NCBI GenBank assembly: GCA_019671005.1
Contig: CM033711.1
Location: forward strand, 57,151,049-57,215,048
Reading direction: 5' to 3'
DNA length: 64,000 nt
Source: Hibiscus mutabilis
Taxonomy: Eukaryota; Streptophyta; Magnoliopsida; Malvales; Malvaceae
Shown piece by piece: positions 45,181-55,700 of this stretch. The notes under the pieces are model-generated. The model saw only the letters and a list, made by a program, of their open reading frames with translations, did no database searches and was not told the origin of the DNA. Both the position numbers and the translations under genes were made by a program. The stretch's first letter is position 1. Every line of letters starts with the position of its first letter.

Positions 45181-46142
45181 GATTTTTGGTATCCAAATTT
45201 CTTTGGATCCATGTACATTAGTTACAATGTCTTTAGTTCCCTTAAGGACCCATACTTGTCTAATCCTATAAGTTTTTCTTTTCTTTATAGGACAAGTATG
45301 TAAGGAATGACCACAATAAATACAATGTGAGCATTTTGCCATTATGTGACAAGATGAATTATTAAAAATAATTTATTTTTCTTTCGTTAAGCTTTCAAGC
45401 TTAACTTTCAAATCAACATTTTCTTTTTCTAAAACTTCATTGCTTGTTTTTGAAAACTCTAAATCATTTTTTCTAAATTTCATATTGGTTTTAAAAATCC
45501 AATTTAGTTTTCAAAAGAAAATCATTTTCAATTTCATGTTTTGAAATCATTTCTTAAATTTGGAATTCATGGTCTCAAATTCAAACAATAATTCATCAAA
45601 AGCATCTTGTAACTCTTCAATTGTATATGAATTTAAATCATTTGAGTTAGAAGATACCTTGGGCTCCTCAAGAGCTAAAACACCATCCACCTTAGGGATT
45701 GAGAGGAGGTTTGCACAAGATGAAGCATTATCCTTCTTCTCTCCCTTCTCATTGCCATATAATTTCTCATGTTTCTCCCATATTTCTTTGGAACTTTTGC
45801 ATGCGGAGACTTTCTTGGAAACGTCTTCATTGAGTCCACAAAGAAGAGTATGCATGCATTTGTGTTTAGCTTGGCCTTCATGTCATTTGCACTCCTCTGA
45901 TTCTTCTTCTTCTTCTTCTTAGGAGCTTCCTAGTAAACATCTTCAATGATATCCCAAACCTCAAAATCAAGAGATTTGATGAAATACTTCACGACATTGC
46001 TCCATTTGAAGTATGCTTCTCCTTTGAAGAGCGGAGGACACGAGATGGAGCGGCCTTCTTCAAATCTAGCCATTTCCTTGAACGGTGGACTTCGAGCAAA
46101 TGATCTTTACTCCCAGATGTTAGTCCTTCATTGGAGACGAGG
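45181..46142 (-). pseudogene. gag: Copia 2 gag (partial, broken)
   Basis: Segments in minus orientation include MHTLLCGLNEDVSKKVSACK, SSKEIWEKHEKLYGNEKGEK (45,740-45,855), then NSYTIEELQDAFDELLFEFE (about 45,570-45,640), the coiled C-terminal part. Near 45,180-45,345 comes a knuckle-like CSHCIYCGHSLHTCPIKKRK followed by RQVWVLKGTKDIVTNV and SKEIWIPKIK, the usual end of this Gag. A (TTC)n run at 45,900-45,918 encodes Lys residues. Stops interrupt it. Confidence 0.8.
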
Positions 46143-46155
46143 CTCTGATACCAAT
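46143..46155 (-). other. Primer-binding site of copia 2 (tRNA-Met)
   Basis: The plus strand reads GCTCTGATACCAA, the exact reverse of the plant initiator tRNA-Met site, ending one base before the LTR. Confidence 0.9.
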
Positions 46156-46156
46156 T

Positions 46157-47231
46157 GATAGGCTTGTAGCACGTCTGAATCAATCTTTGAAAACCGCCAA
46201 GTGGGTTATATTTGGTCATTAGATGAATTGGATAAAAATCAAAAGAAAGGTAGACAAATTGCACAAGGATTTTAGAGTGGTTCGACTACCCAACCGAGTC
46301 TACATCCACTACCTTAGCACACCACAAAGGATTTCCCAATTCACTAAGAATTTGTCCCCTTTTCAAGGCTTAGGTGGAAACCTTTACAACCTTATCTTTT
46401 AATGGCTAAGATAGAACCACTCTAGCTTCTACTTAGGCTAAACTAGAACCTCTCCCTTTTAAAAGGTTTGTTTGGTAAACTAGATACCTCACAAGGTGGG
46501 TGTTTACACGATTTATGCTCACAAGAGTGTATAGGATGAAAAAAATAAAAAAATACCCTCTTAAACACTATTTACAATAGCAATAAAAAATATGAATTAG
46601 AAGCTAATTTCTCTTGATCATGATGCTTGGATGTGTTCTCTCTCCATCTTCAAGTGTTCCAGTCTTCATAATATAGTTAAGAATGTGCTTGTGGTTGTTG
46701 GTGAACACTGGGGATGAAATGGAGCCATTGGGGATATTTTCCAACCATTGGAGGCAGTTGTGGGCAGAGGGTATCGGTACGCATGATGTCTGTAGCGTAC
46801 ATTCATTTAAATTAGAGAACTAGCCATTGAATGTCGTTAAGCGTACCGGTACTATGATACTTTCGTATTGGTACGGTACTATGGGTATATTTACTCTATT
46901 AAGCGTATCGATATGCTCTTCTTGGAAACTAGCCATTGGGGGGGGTTACAAAACAATGTGTATTGGTATGCGAAGTTGCATACTGGTACGGGTTTTTGGT
47001 TTTGATAAAATACTGTAGTTGAAACCCTAATGGGTATCGATATTAGGTGTACCGTATCAGTACGATCATGTTGAAAACATGAGTTTGGCTACGTAAAAAA
47101 TGTTTCAAAGTCTTCCAAAACCATTTGAAAATATCTCAAACTTATTTTCAAGTTGTTTGGACTTAAAATCATTTTGAAATCTTTTCAATTTATTCCAAAA
47201 CTATTATTATATCAAAACAAATATCCTAACA
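46157..47231 (-). repeat. 5' LTR of copia 2 with palindrome cluster 5
   Basis: The LTR ends CTAACA at 47,231. Palindrome copies start at 46,771, 46,792; 46,842, 46,865, 46,885, 46,905; 46,960, 46,980; 47,034, 47,054. Nearly all neighbouring copies are 20-21 bp apart, one pair 23. The arrangement parallels the 3' LTR, although individual copies have mutated. Confidence 0.88.
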
Positions 47232-47236
47232 GTATC
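47232..47236. repeat. Right target-site duplication of copia 2 (GTATC)
   Basis: Differs from the left copy (GTATT, 43,569-43,573) by one base. Confidence 0.85.
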
Positions 47237-48253
47237 TTCTTGTGAGAGTGCCTTGGAGATTAGGGACAAGCTTGAAGTCACTCATGAAGAAACCAATGAA
47301 GTGAAGGAGACCAAGATTGCTCTTCCCAACCTTGAGTACGAGAACTTCAAGATGGAACCGAATAAAGACATCACCAAGATGTTCGATAAATTCTCTGTCA
47401 CCACCAATGGACTTAAAGGTCGTGGAGAAATCATTTCAGATGACAGGATTGTCCGAAAGCTTATCTAATCTCTACCTGAGTCATGGGACTCAAAGAAGAC
47501 CACCATCATTGAAGCCAAGGATCTTAAGGCCTTCAAGCTTGATGCTCTCATGGGGTCATTTCCCACTCATAAATTACGAAGAAAGGAAAAGAAGAAAAAG
47601 GAAGAGAAGAATATGGGGAAGAAGAAGATGATCGAGTAAGGAATTGACCTAATGTTGTTGCTCTTTAATCCTCAATAAGCTAACAAGAGGATTCAAGTCA
47701 AGAGGATAGTGAAGAAGAAGAGATGGCCAAGCTCTTCAAGAATTTTGCCTAATTCATGAAGTACCATAAGGAATAATTAAGGCATGAATCGAGAATGAAG
47801 AGAACGTATATCATTATATGCTTTGAGTGCAAGAAGCTTGGGCACATAAAGTATGGTTGCCCTAAATTCAAGAAGAAGGGATCAAGACATAAGAAGAAGG
47901 CATATGTGGCTACATGGAGTGATGAAGAGGACTCCACCAAAAATAAGGTAGCCCACCTTTGTCTCATGGTCATCCAAGAAGATTTAAGGGTAATTTCTAA
48001 TTCATCTACTTCAATTTCATATACATTTGATGAAATACAAGATGCCTATGATGAGTTAATTTTGGAGTTTAAAACTTCATTTTTCGAAAAACAAGAAATT
48101 GATTTCAGAATTGAAAATGATTTTCTTTCCAAAACTAATTTAGAACTTGAAAGCAAACTTGATCAAATACAAGTTATTTTTAAAGATTTTAAAACTAAAA
48201 TTTCATACTTGCAAAATTTTCTTTCTATAGTTCAAGAGGATCATCGAAGGTAA
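47232..48253 (+). pseudogene. gag: Copia 1 gag, second part (with zinc knuckle and coiled tail)
   Basis: After the insertion the protein resumes SSCESALEIRDKLEVTHEET, NEVKETKIALPNLEYENFKM and FSVTTNGLKGRGE, with a stop near 47,468. The knuckle CFECKKLGHIKYGC (CX2CX4HX4C, 47,819-47,860) is complete. An acidic then coiled tail follows: YTFDEIQDAYDELILEFKT, LSKTNLELESKLDQIQ. Further remnants KDIWFPKGL and SKAIWIP (48,395-48,520) match the end of copia 2 gag. Order and motifs fit plant copia Gag. Confidence 0.87.
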
Positions 48254-49289
48254 ATTGACGACATCAAAAAGAATTTGTTTAACAAAAATGTTCAATAATG
48301 TGAAACTGGAGAATGCTCCAAATCTAATTTTGTTAAAACAAATTTTTATCAAAGACAATCTAGTACCCCTAAAATTTTCAAAGGTAAAATTGTTAAGGAC
48401 ATTTGGTTCCCTAAGGGTCTAATTTGTTCAAAGAAAAATGATGAAATTTGAAAATGGATTTCTAAGAGACTAAAATTTTTGGATCTAATGCTATTGGATC
48501 CAAAGCAATTTGGATACCATAAATTACTTAATTGTATTTTCTAGGTGTGCTTGAGCCATTGATGACCAAAGTCAAATCTTGGAAGCTCATGACATACAAA
48601 GAAGGAATGACACTTGGAGAAGGAAGGCTTAACATCCTACCTTGGTTAAAGTGGTAAAATTTATTTTTCATGCAATTTTCTTGATCGCATTTTTCCAAGT
48701 CTAATTTTTGATATTGATCCAAGCATGTTTGTATGACTCCATGTTGTGCATAATTGCATATAGTTGAGGGTCTCAAATTGCATGAGTTGCATGTTTTTGG
48801 CCTTTATGCTTGATTTTTTTTGTTTTTGGCCTTAAACTTGTAATGTTTGGTTGGTTTTGGTAAAATCATGCTTTCTATGTGTTAATTGTTATGTTTTTGA
48901 GAAGCATGTGTAGCAAAATGTGCATAATGTATATATAAGACTTAATAGATCCTTTGTGTGAACTAAAAGCAAAGTTGTAGGGCATTTTAAGTTGTTTTTT
49001 CTATAGTTTTTCACCATTTCATGCTTTTGGTACCGGTACCACCCATACCGTACCGATACGGCCATCAACCTGTACTGATACAGCTTCAACCATGCCAATA
49101 CGCATAGGCAAAATGGGACAGTTCTATCTCCTTTTTGACATGCCTTGTATGCTTATGTTTCATATTTCATAAATGGCATGTTCAATTAAATTTCATGTAT
49201 TTATTTGTTTTATTTATTTGAAATTCAATGCTTTTATCTTGAATTGTTGGACTAACTATCTACTTGATGCTTGAGTAAAGGGGAGTCAT
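48254..49289 (+). other. Copia 1 internal remainder without pol, with palindrome cluster 6
   Basis: After the gag remnants (to about 48,525) there is 750 bp of AT-rich, non-coding sequence. Palindrome copies occur at 49,030, 49,050, 49,072 and 49,092 (spacings 20, 22, 20). The end, near 49,268-49,287 (GCTTGAGTAAAGGGGAG), resembles the outermost purine tract of copia 2. No pol motif is visible. Confidence 0.6.
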
Positions 49290-49338
49290 GTAACACCCCA
49301 AATTTGGGCCTCGAAGTTTGCTAGACAGATTAGATGGT
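49290..49338 (+). repeat. First 50 bp of a family-B-type LTR
   Basis: TGTAACACCCC then TTGGGCCTCGAAGTT then AGATGGTTC matches the first 50 bp of the B1 LTR (18,954 onward) and then stops. It is fused to the RT of element F on the minus strand. Confidence 0.7.
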
Positions 49339-49344
49339 TCAGGT

Positions 49345-50160
49345 GAACAAATGGCAGGAATCTTGGTCAAAGGAGCAGCCAAAATAGAGAATCCTTTAAC
49401 AAACCTCCGGTAATAACCGACTAACCCTAGGAAGCTTCTAACTTCACCAACATTCTTTGGAGGTCTCCAATCAACAATTGACTAATTCTTCTTTCAATAG
49501 ACTTTAATCCCTTCCAAAGATATAACATGTCCAAGGAAGGACACCTCAGACAACCAAAATTCACATTTGTTGAACTTTGTATAACACTGATTGTTTCGGT
49601 GAGTTTGTAGAACAATTCGAAGGTGTTTTGAATGTTCATCCGTATCCTTGGAGTAGATAAGGATGTCGTTGATAAAAGCTACAACAAAATTATCCAAATA
49701 AGGTTTAAAAACTCTATTCATGAGGTATACGAATGCGACATGAGCATTCGTTAAGCCAAAAGGCATCACAAGAAATTTAGAGTGACCATATCTAGTCTTG
49801 AATGCAGTTTTAGGAACACCAGATTCCTTGACTTTCATTTGATAATATCCTCATCAAAGATCGATTTTGGAGAATACTATGGCATCCTTAACTTGATCAA
49901 ACAAATATGCAATTCTCGATAATGGATACTTATTCTTGACGGTAAGCTTATTTAGTTGTTGGTAGTCAATGCAAAGCCTCATTGATCCATCTTTCTTCTT
50001 TATGAACAACGTCGGAGCTCCCCAAAAAGATGAACTAGGCCTGATAAAACCTTTATCTTATAAGTCTTGCAATTGATTCTTGAGTTCTTTAAGCTCAATC
50101 GAAGCCATAAGATAGGGAGTCATAGAAACCAGAGCTGATCCCAGTTGAACTTCGATTCCG
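49345..50160 (-). pseudogene. pol: F reverse transcriptase, catalytic Asp changed to Asn
   Basis: The open segment 49,494-49,838 reads MKVKESGVPKTAFKTRYGH, MPFGLTNAHVAFVYLMN and FINDILIYSKDTDEH. The catalytic FIDD is FIND, one Asp lost by a G-to-A-type change. The fingers (NKLTVKNKYPL near 49,930) are in other frames with stops. The connection ends at YYRRFVKGFS near 49,385. Confidence 0.86.
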
Positions 50161-50660
50161 AATTCAACTTCCCATGTTAGAGGTAATCCCAAAAGCTCTT
50201 CGAGAAATACATCAGGGAATTCAGAGACGGTTAGGATAGAGTCAATGGAGAGTTTGGTTTCATTAATATTAGATATAGCAGCAAATAAACAAATTGGCTC
50301 TGATGACTTATTATCTAATAAGATTATTGATTCTTTTCCTAACCTAAGGATGAAAAGTGTTTTCTTAGAATAATCTACCCAAGCATGGTGTCTTCCTAAC
50401 CAATATAAACTCAAAGTAAGATCAAATTCATTGAAAGGTAAGGCTAACATATCAGCAGGAAAAGGAATGCCTTGTATGAACAAAGGACAATTCTTACATA
50501 CTCGATTAACAACAACTCTATCTCCTAAGGGATTGGTGGCAACCAAATTACAGTTTGTAGGTTCAGGATTCAACTTAAATTTTTTGATTAGGGTAGAACA
50601 TATAAAGGAATTAGTTAAACCAGAATCAAATAAAGTATAAACATGATTTGAGTGCAATTC
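50161..50660 (-). pseudogene. pol: F protease and start of RT (199 codons open)
   Basis: This is the longest open stretch in the window apart from the 202 codons of B1. It reads VYTLFDSGLTNSFICSTLIK with the Asp-Ser-Gly triad intact, VVATNPLGD-like, CPLFIQGIPFPADMLALPFN and EFDLTLSLYWLGRHHAWVD. The RT N-terminus VFLEELLGLPLTWEVEFGIE follows. A stop follows near 50,058. Confidence 0.86.
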
Positions 50661-50689
50661 GATTATACCTGCAATAACATCAGGAGGTC

Positions 50690-51983
50690 ATCTTCTTCCC
50701 GACCTCGAACATGATATACTCAAGTAGGTGAATGAAATTCTTGATCTGTAGCATTGGAGGCTTGTCCCCGATTCATCCCATAATTTATGGACTGGGCTTG
50801 TTTTGGTCTCTTACTTCGGGGTGATTGAATAAGATTTGAATTTTTTGGTGTATGAGTTGGAAGATTGTTTGGATTCTGAGGACAATCCTCGTTATAATGA
50901 TCTAATCCTCCACACATGAAACATGCGTTTGCTTGTCTCCTACATTCTCCTTAATGTTTCTTCTAGCAGAAGTTGCAGGTAGGGGCTTGTGAATCCCTGC
51001 CCATATTCCTAGTGCTATTTATAGAGCTGAAGATGTAGAAGACATAACCACAGTCTGAGGCTTAGGTAAGAAATTACACTTTAGAGAAGATTTGAAATTT
51101 GAAGAACCGCCTCCTTGATTCGTTGACTTCTTGGATGGCCACGGTGGCTTGTTATCATTTCTAGATCTTTTATCATTCCTAGACTAATCCCCTTTCATTT
51201 GTTCAGATGCCTTCATCTTAGCTTCTGTAGCAATGGCTCGACTTACCAAATCTTGAAAGTTAGTGATCCTAGAAGCTGTGAACATAGTGCCTAATTCATT
51301 GTTGAGTCTGTCAATAAACATCCGACATTTGTATTCCTCTTTCTTGATAAATTTGGACCCATATTTTTAATATTTACATAAATAACTAACATATTGTTCT
51401 ATTGGCCTGCCCCCTTGCTTCATATACAAGAATCATCTTCTATGTTCTACAAGATATTTCTCACTTATGTATGTCTTCCAAAATTCTTCGAGAAATAAAT
51501 CCCACATAACAACATTAGTATGAGTAGTAAGGGTCGTAGTTTTCAACCAACTTATGGCCTCATTAGCTAAAAATGCTAGGTCATAGTCAAGTTTATGTTC
51601 ATCTAACCATTGTAGTTGTTTGGTCAAGATCCTAGTAGTTGTCTCAACCAGTACTCAGCTATTTCTAGGTTTTCATTATCGGCACCTGTGAACGTATAAG
51701 CTCGATGTTGAACCAATTTATTAACCGTAGCTCTTGTTGACACTAATATAGGAGTAGTGGGTGGAGTTGGAGGGTTTTGTCTTAAGAAGGTAACTAACTG
51801 TTCAAACATCTCCTTCATGTTAAGGAGACACTCCCGTTATACGGGATGAATTGAAGGAGCTTCGTGTTGAGGTTTAACAGTTTTTTGGGGTTCTTGACGC
51901 TCATGGTTCATTCTTACACTTCCTACTTCATTAGAGGAGCTAGTCGGGCTGTCATCATCCCGACCCAACTGTGTCTTAGACAT
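50690..51983 (-). pseudogene. gag: F gag with intact zinc knuckle (broken)
   Basis: The start at 51,983 gives MSKTQLGRDDDSPTSSSNEV, with a stop after about 45 codons, then MKEMFEQLVTFLRQNPPTPP (51,750-51,818) and the capsid core (51,433-51,627: KLDYDLAFLANEAISWLKTT, FLEEFWKTYISEKYLVEH). The knuckle CFMCGGLDHYNEDC (CX2CX4HX4C) near 50,885-50,925 is complete, followed by PQNPNNLPTHTP. Several frame breaks. Confidence 0.86.
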
Positions 51984-52121
51984 TCTATTGACTAATCACA
52001 AAAAGGAAGCTTTTATCAAACATAGATCACACGTGCTTATCAAATTTAACTCCTAGGTGGCACATGTAACAAATGATGTTGCAACGAGGCTTGGTTTAGT
52101 CCTAGAATTGACTAAACTCTA

Positions 52122-52134
52122 GCACTGATACCAA
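52122..52134 (-). other. Primer-binding site of F (tRNA-Met)
   Basis: The plus strand reads GCACTGATACCAA, one base off GCTCTGATACCAA, four bases before the LTR. Confidence 0.87.
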
Positions 52135-52138
52135 TACA

Positions 52139-52325
52139 TGTTACACCCCTTGACAGGTTTAGAAGATAAACCGAGTTAAGACACATTATAAACAATCAAG
52201 AACATTCAACCAACAAACAAGGATGGACTTACAAACAAAATCAAGAAGGATTAAGGCCATTCATACAAATTGTGGCACAAAGATTAATATGGTTTCAAGG
52301 AAACTTTGGCTTACCTTTTAAACAT
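52139..52325 (-). repeat. Start of F 5' LTR, truncated
   Basis: TGTTACACCCCTTGACAGG then TAGAAGATAAACCGAG resembles the same position in D1 (591 onward) and D2 (11,109 onward). After 187 bp a plus-oriented LTR start follows. Confidence 0.75.
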
Positions 52326-53050
52326 GCAATACCCCAAAAATTAGCTTAGAAGTGTGCTATCAACTCGATTGCTAAACATTTGTTCTAATGTGTATCTTGA
52401 TGAATCAATTGCATGAGTTAGGGTCAAAGTGAAATAAAGAAAACATGAATAGCCATTTAGCAAAGGGGTAAATCGAATACCTTGTAAACTTACAAGGTGG
52501 TATGCTAAATGAATTTATAACCAAGGACTTTGACACATATCATGAGGAAGAAGGGAGATCTATTAGAGATATTGACCACGTGTGTTCTATAACCAAAAAA
52601 ATTACCATCATCTTCTTTATCTCCATGATACTGAATCTATTAAAGTAGAGAAAGAGAAAACTTGCAAAAAATTATTGCTTCATAGTTCGTGTTGTGAATT
52701 TAAATCCAACAGCTAGGGAAGGAAGATAATCACACTCTTCTCGTCTCCTTATTCATGCTTAAATTAAGTATTTAATGGTAGATTTTTATGAATCTAGTGG
52801 CTGTTAGAAAATTTAAATTTTAATGGTGATCATGTGGCTTAAAGGGAACAAATGAACTGCTTGGTAATTTTGATCTAAGGACATTTTTTGTTTAAATTGA
52901 TATATAGTGTAAACATATATTCAAATTAAAGGACTGTTTTGACAAAAGGAAAAATGAACTGTTTTGATCACATATATGTATAAACATGAATTTTGGATTG
53001 TTTTGAATATATTTGAATGCATGCTGGACTATTTTGATCACATATACGTA
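52326..53050 (+). repeat. Truncated LTR G, plus orientation, with 31/39-bp boxes
   Basis: It begins TGCAATACCCCAAAAATTAGC, a worn LTR start (compare TGTAACACCCTAAAATTGGC at 38,351). Further on, TTTGACACATATCATGAGG parallels the LTR of C2. Between 52,931 and 53,030 the reverse-complement boxes (GGACTGTTTTG type) start at 52,931, 52,956, 52,995 and 53,026, spacings 25, 39 and 31. It is truncated near 53,050. No gene. Confidence 0.65.
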
Positions 53051-53840
53051 CACAAAGGTCAAGATGACTTGCCTTCCACCACTTGAGCCAATTACAAGCT
53101 TTCAATTGGTGTATTGAAATCACACAAAGGTCAAGGATTGGATAGAGGTGCTTGTTTGAGCTTGAGGAAGGAGATGACAATGGAGGTGTGTGCTTGGTTT
53201 CTTTAAGAAAAAAAGTGGGATTTGGTTTCTAGAGATTCAAAATAATGAAGAAAGCTTTTCCTTATTCACTTTAAGAAACCATACCCCATAATTATTTTCC
53301 ACCTCACTAAGGGCGAATAGGGAGGTTTCCTTTGGTCAAAGGTTTGATTAACCCATTAATAAACACATTTTCTTATTCTTTTCCAACTTTGACAATTGAT
53401 GACTAATTTTCATCCTTTTCAGATCATTCTCACGTGGAGAAGTGGTAAGCTAGCAGGTGACTCAACCCCTTACTTTTAATCCTTACAAATTGGTCACAAA
53501 AATAATTTTCGACAGGGACCCGTATCGATACACCTTATCGCCGTATCGATACGACTAGAATGAATTATGTAAGTTTGTTAGAAACGGTTGGGTCGTATCG
53601 ATACATGTCTTACTGTACCAATATACCTGGCTCAAATTTAACATTTCAAGCATTTTCAACGAAACCCCTAAATTCCATTCTTTGCATAAAGGTCCAACCA
53701 TTTCAATTAGGCTAAAATAACTTCCATTACTTTAAAATGAGGTACAAGGATAAGCAATTACACCATTTGGGCATAACTGGTAAAAAAATTTCTAATCACC
53801 GAAACCCAATTCTGACTAGATCGATTTTTAGGGTGTGACA
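53051..53840 (-). repeat. LTR piece 3' of E2, with palindrome cluster 7
   Basis: It ends GGGTGTGACA at 53,840, directly before a worn purine tract and the pol end of E2, as a 3' LTR should. Its left part is missing. Palindromes lie in two pairs, 53,522/53,543 and 53,595/53,615 (spacings 21 and 20). This LTR end does not resemble the right end of the LTR at 60,952, so the two flanking LTRs may not be a true pair. Confidence 0.65.
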
Positions 53841-54090
53841 ACTCTCTCTTAAGAAAATTTGTCCTCTAATTTTCACTCTAACTGAAAAGATGAGGGTACT
53901 ATTTCTTCATCGTTTCCTCTGGCTCCCACATTGCTTCTTCCGCTGAGTGTCTTCTCCAAAAGACTTTCACTAAGGTCATGAACTTGTTTTGAAGTCTCTT
54001 GACTTCTCATGAAAGAATCTGCATTGGTTCCTCCTCGTACGTCAAGTTGGACAGGATTTCCACATATTCCGGCTCGATCATATGGCAAGG
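53841..54090 (-). pseudogene. pol: E2 chromodomain (two stops)
   Basis: In the correct frame it reads LTYEEEPMQILS, stop, EVKRLQNKFMTLVKVFWRRH, SAEEAMWEPEETMKK, stop, YPHLF. The first stop replaces the Arg or Lys of relatives, the second the Gln of KKQYPHLF (CAG to TAG). Both Trp positions are kept. The 71-codon open frame over the same bases is a shadow. Confidence 0.83.
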
Positions 54091-55230
54091 ATTGGACCGG
54101 TACTTCTGTAGCATAGACATGTGAAAGAAATTATGTATACGACTTAACTCTCCAGGGAGAGCTAGTCGTTAGGCAACAGGTCCAACTCGCTCGACATCTC
54201 GAATGGGCCAATAAAACAAGGACTTAGCTTCCCTTTTTTGCCAAAAGGAAGGATCTTCTTCCATGGAGACACATTAAGGAAAGCTTTCTCACCAACATCA
54301 TACTGAATGTCCCTTATTTTCAAATCAGCATAAGCTTTCTGCTGACCAAAGACAGCCTTGAGCCTATCACGAATGATTGTTACCTTTTCTTCGGTTTCTC
54401 AAAGTAAGTCAGGGCCTGACACCTTACCTTCACCCAGCTCGATCCAATAGAGAGGAGTTCTACATCTTCTCCTATAAAGGGCTTCATAAGGAGCCATTTG
54501 AATCGAAGCTTGGTAACTGTTGTTGTACGCGAACTCCACTAATCATAGGGACTTTTTCCATGTATCCCTAAAATCAATAACACATGCTTGTAGCATAACT
54601 TCCCGAATCTAAATAACCCTTTCAGATTGACCATCAGTTTGAGGGTGAAAAGTAGTGCTTAGCTGCACTCGGGTTCCCAAAGCCTTATGTAGGGTTTTTC
54701 CATGTAAATGGATGACTTCACGAATATACAACTCAACAAGTCTAGGTAAGCTGAAGCCCATCCTCTCTGGACGAAAATAAGCAGTCTTGGTGAATCGATC
54801 TACAATGACCCAAAAACATCATTTTTCTTCGGTGTCATTGGTAGACCACTTACGAAATCCATCGTAATACATTCCTATTTCCACTCTAGAAGCTCAATAG
54901 GTTGCAAGAGACCAGTAGGCACCTTGTGCTCAGCTTTAACCTATTGGCAGATTAAAAACTTCGCCACAAAGTCTGTGATTTCACTTTTCATGCCAGACCA
55001 CCAATACAGCTCCTTCAAGTCTTTATACATCTTGATAGCTCCAGGATGAATAGAAAAAGGACTTGAATGAGCTTCACTCAAAATTTGATTCTGAATATCA
55101 TCATCATCAGGGACACAGATACGGTTTTGAAAGCACGATAAACCTTCAGAATTCATAGTGAAATCAGGATCCTGCTTATTCTTGATCTTAGCAATAAGAG
55201 TTTGTAACTCCTCGTTAGATTCCTAGAGTG
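54091..55230 (-). pseudogene. pol: E2 integrase, second catalytic Asp deleted
   Basis: The C-terminal domain is near 54,180-54,350 (KISDIQYDVGEKAFL-like). The core has VIVDRFTKTA (first Asp, about 54,805) and TDGQSERVI (Glu, about 54,640). Between them VIHLHGK is joined directly to LHKALGTRVQLS, so the ISDRD segment with the second Asp is missing. The zinc-binding region (54,941-55,156) reads EAHSSPFSIHPGAIKMYKDL and AKFLICQ: the first Cys is Phe. Confidence 0.85.
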
Positions 55231-55255
55231 CTTTGATTTGAGACACGATGGTTGA

Positions 55256-55700
55256 CTAAATACTCAATTCTTCCAACAATTTTCCATACTTCTTGATCCA
55301 TAAATAATCATTCAAACTTCTCAAGGAGGGAGTGGGCTTCCGACTAAGAGCGCCAGCCATAACATTGGCCTTTTCAAGATGGCAATCAATGACCAAGTTG
55401 TAGTCCTTCAAAAGTTTCATCCACCGACGTTGATGGAGATTTAACTCTTTCTGAGTCAAAAGATATTTCAGGCTCTTGGGATCAGTGTACAAGTTGCACT
55501 TCTCACCGTAAAGGTAATGCCTCCAAATTCTTAAGGCAAACACTACAACATCTAGCTCTAGGTCATGTGTCGGATAGTTTAGCTCATGCGGTTTAAAGTA
55601 ACGTAAGGGTCAGGCAATGAACTTTCCTTCGTGCATAAGTACACAACCCAATCCCAAGTGGGATGCATAACTATACACGGTGAAGTCTTTAGCTGACTTA
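55256..55700 (-). pseudogene. pol: E2 RNase H
   Basis: Open segments read FTVYSYASHLGLGCVLMHEG (from about 55,690; the catalytic Asp of YSDAS is Tyr), RIWRHYLYGEKCNLYTDPKS, LKYLLTQKELNLHQRRW and DYNLVIDCHLEKANVMAGAL. The His of TDHKS and the Asp of VADAL are changed, so catalytic positions are eroded. Confidence 0.84.

Larger units (their letters stand above)
43574..47231 (-). mobile_element. Ty1/copia element 2 (inner), gag only, nested in copia 1
   Basis: Minus orientation: 5' LTR 46,157-47,231 (1,075 bp), internal domain 44,655-46,156 (1,502 bp), 3' LTR 43,574-44,654 (1,081 bp). Both LTRs begin TGATAGGCTTGTAGCAC and end CTAACA on the plus strand. The internal domain contains PBS, gag with zinc knuckle and several purine tracts, but no pol. 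Both ends, target duplications and the interrupted host gag are identifiable, so its boundaries are exact. The LTRs differ visibly, by more than 10% by eye at the left end. Confidence 0.92.
42208..49289 (+). mobile_element. Ty1/copia element 1 (outer), gag only, 3' truncated
   Basis: The order is 5' LTR (42,208-43,237), PBS, gag (43,326-43,573 and 47,232-48,253, split by copia 2), then about 1 kb of non-coding internal sequence. This ends near 49,287 at a purine-rich word (GTAAAGGGGAG) matching one in copia 2 (near 44,930). Family-B LTR sequence starts at 49,290. No protease, integrase or RT is present. Upstream bases GCAAT (42,203-42,207) would be half of a target duplication, with the partner lost. 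Confidence 0.82.
49339..52325 (-). mobile_element. Ty3/gypsy Tekay-type element F, 3' truncated
   Basis: Minus orientation: start of 5' LTR (52,139-52,325), PBS, leader, gag, protease and RT up to the connection (near 49,345). RNase H, integrase and the 3' LTR are gone. Its LTR start and leader resemble those of the gag-pol-less family D more than those of C or E (TAGAAGATAAAC in the LTR; AACTCCTAGGTGGCACA in the leader). Confidence 0.85.

Noticed and set aside
45560..45922. A Ser-rich 120-codon plus-strand open frame
   Set aside because: It is antisense to copia 2 gag; the Ser run comes from a TTC microsatellite.
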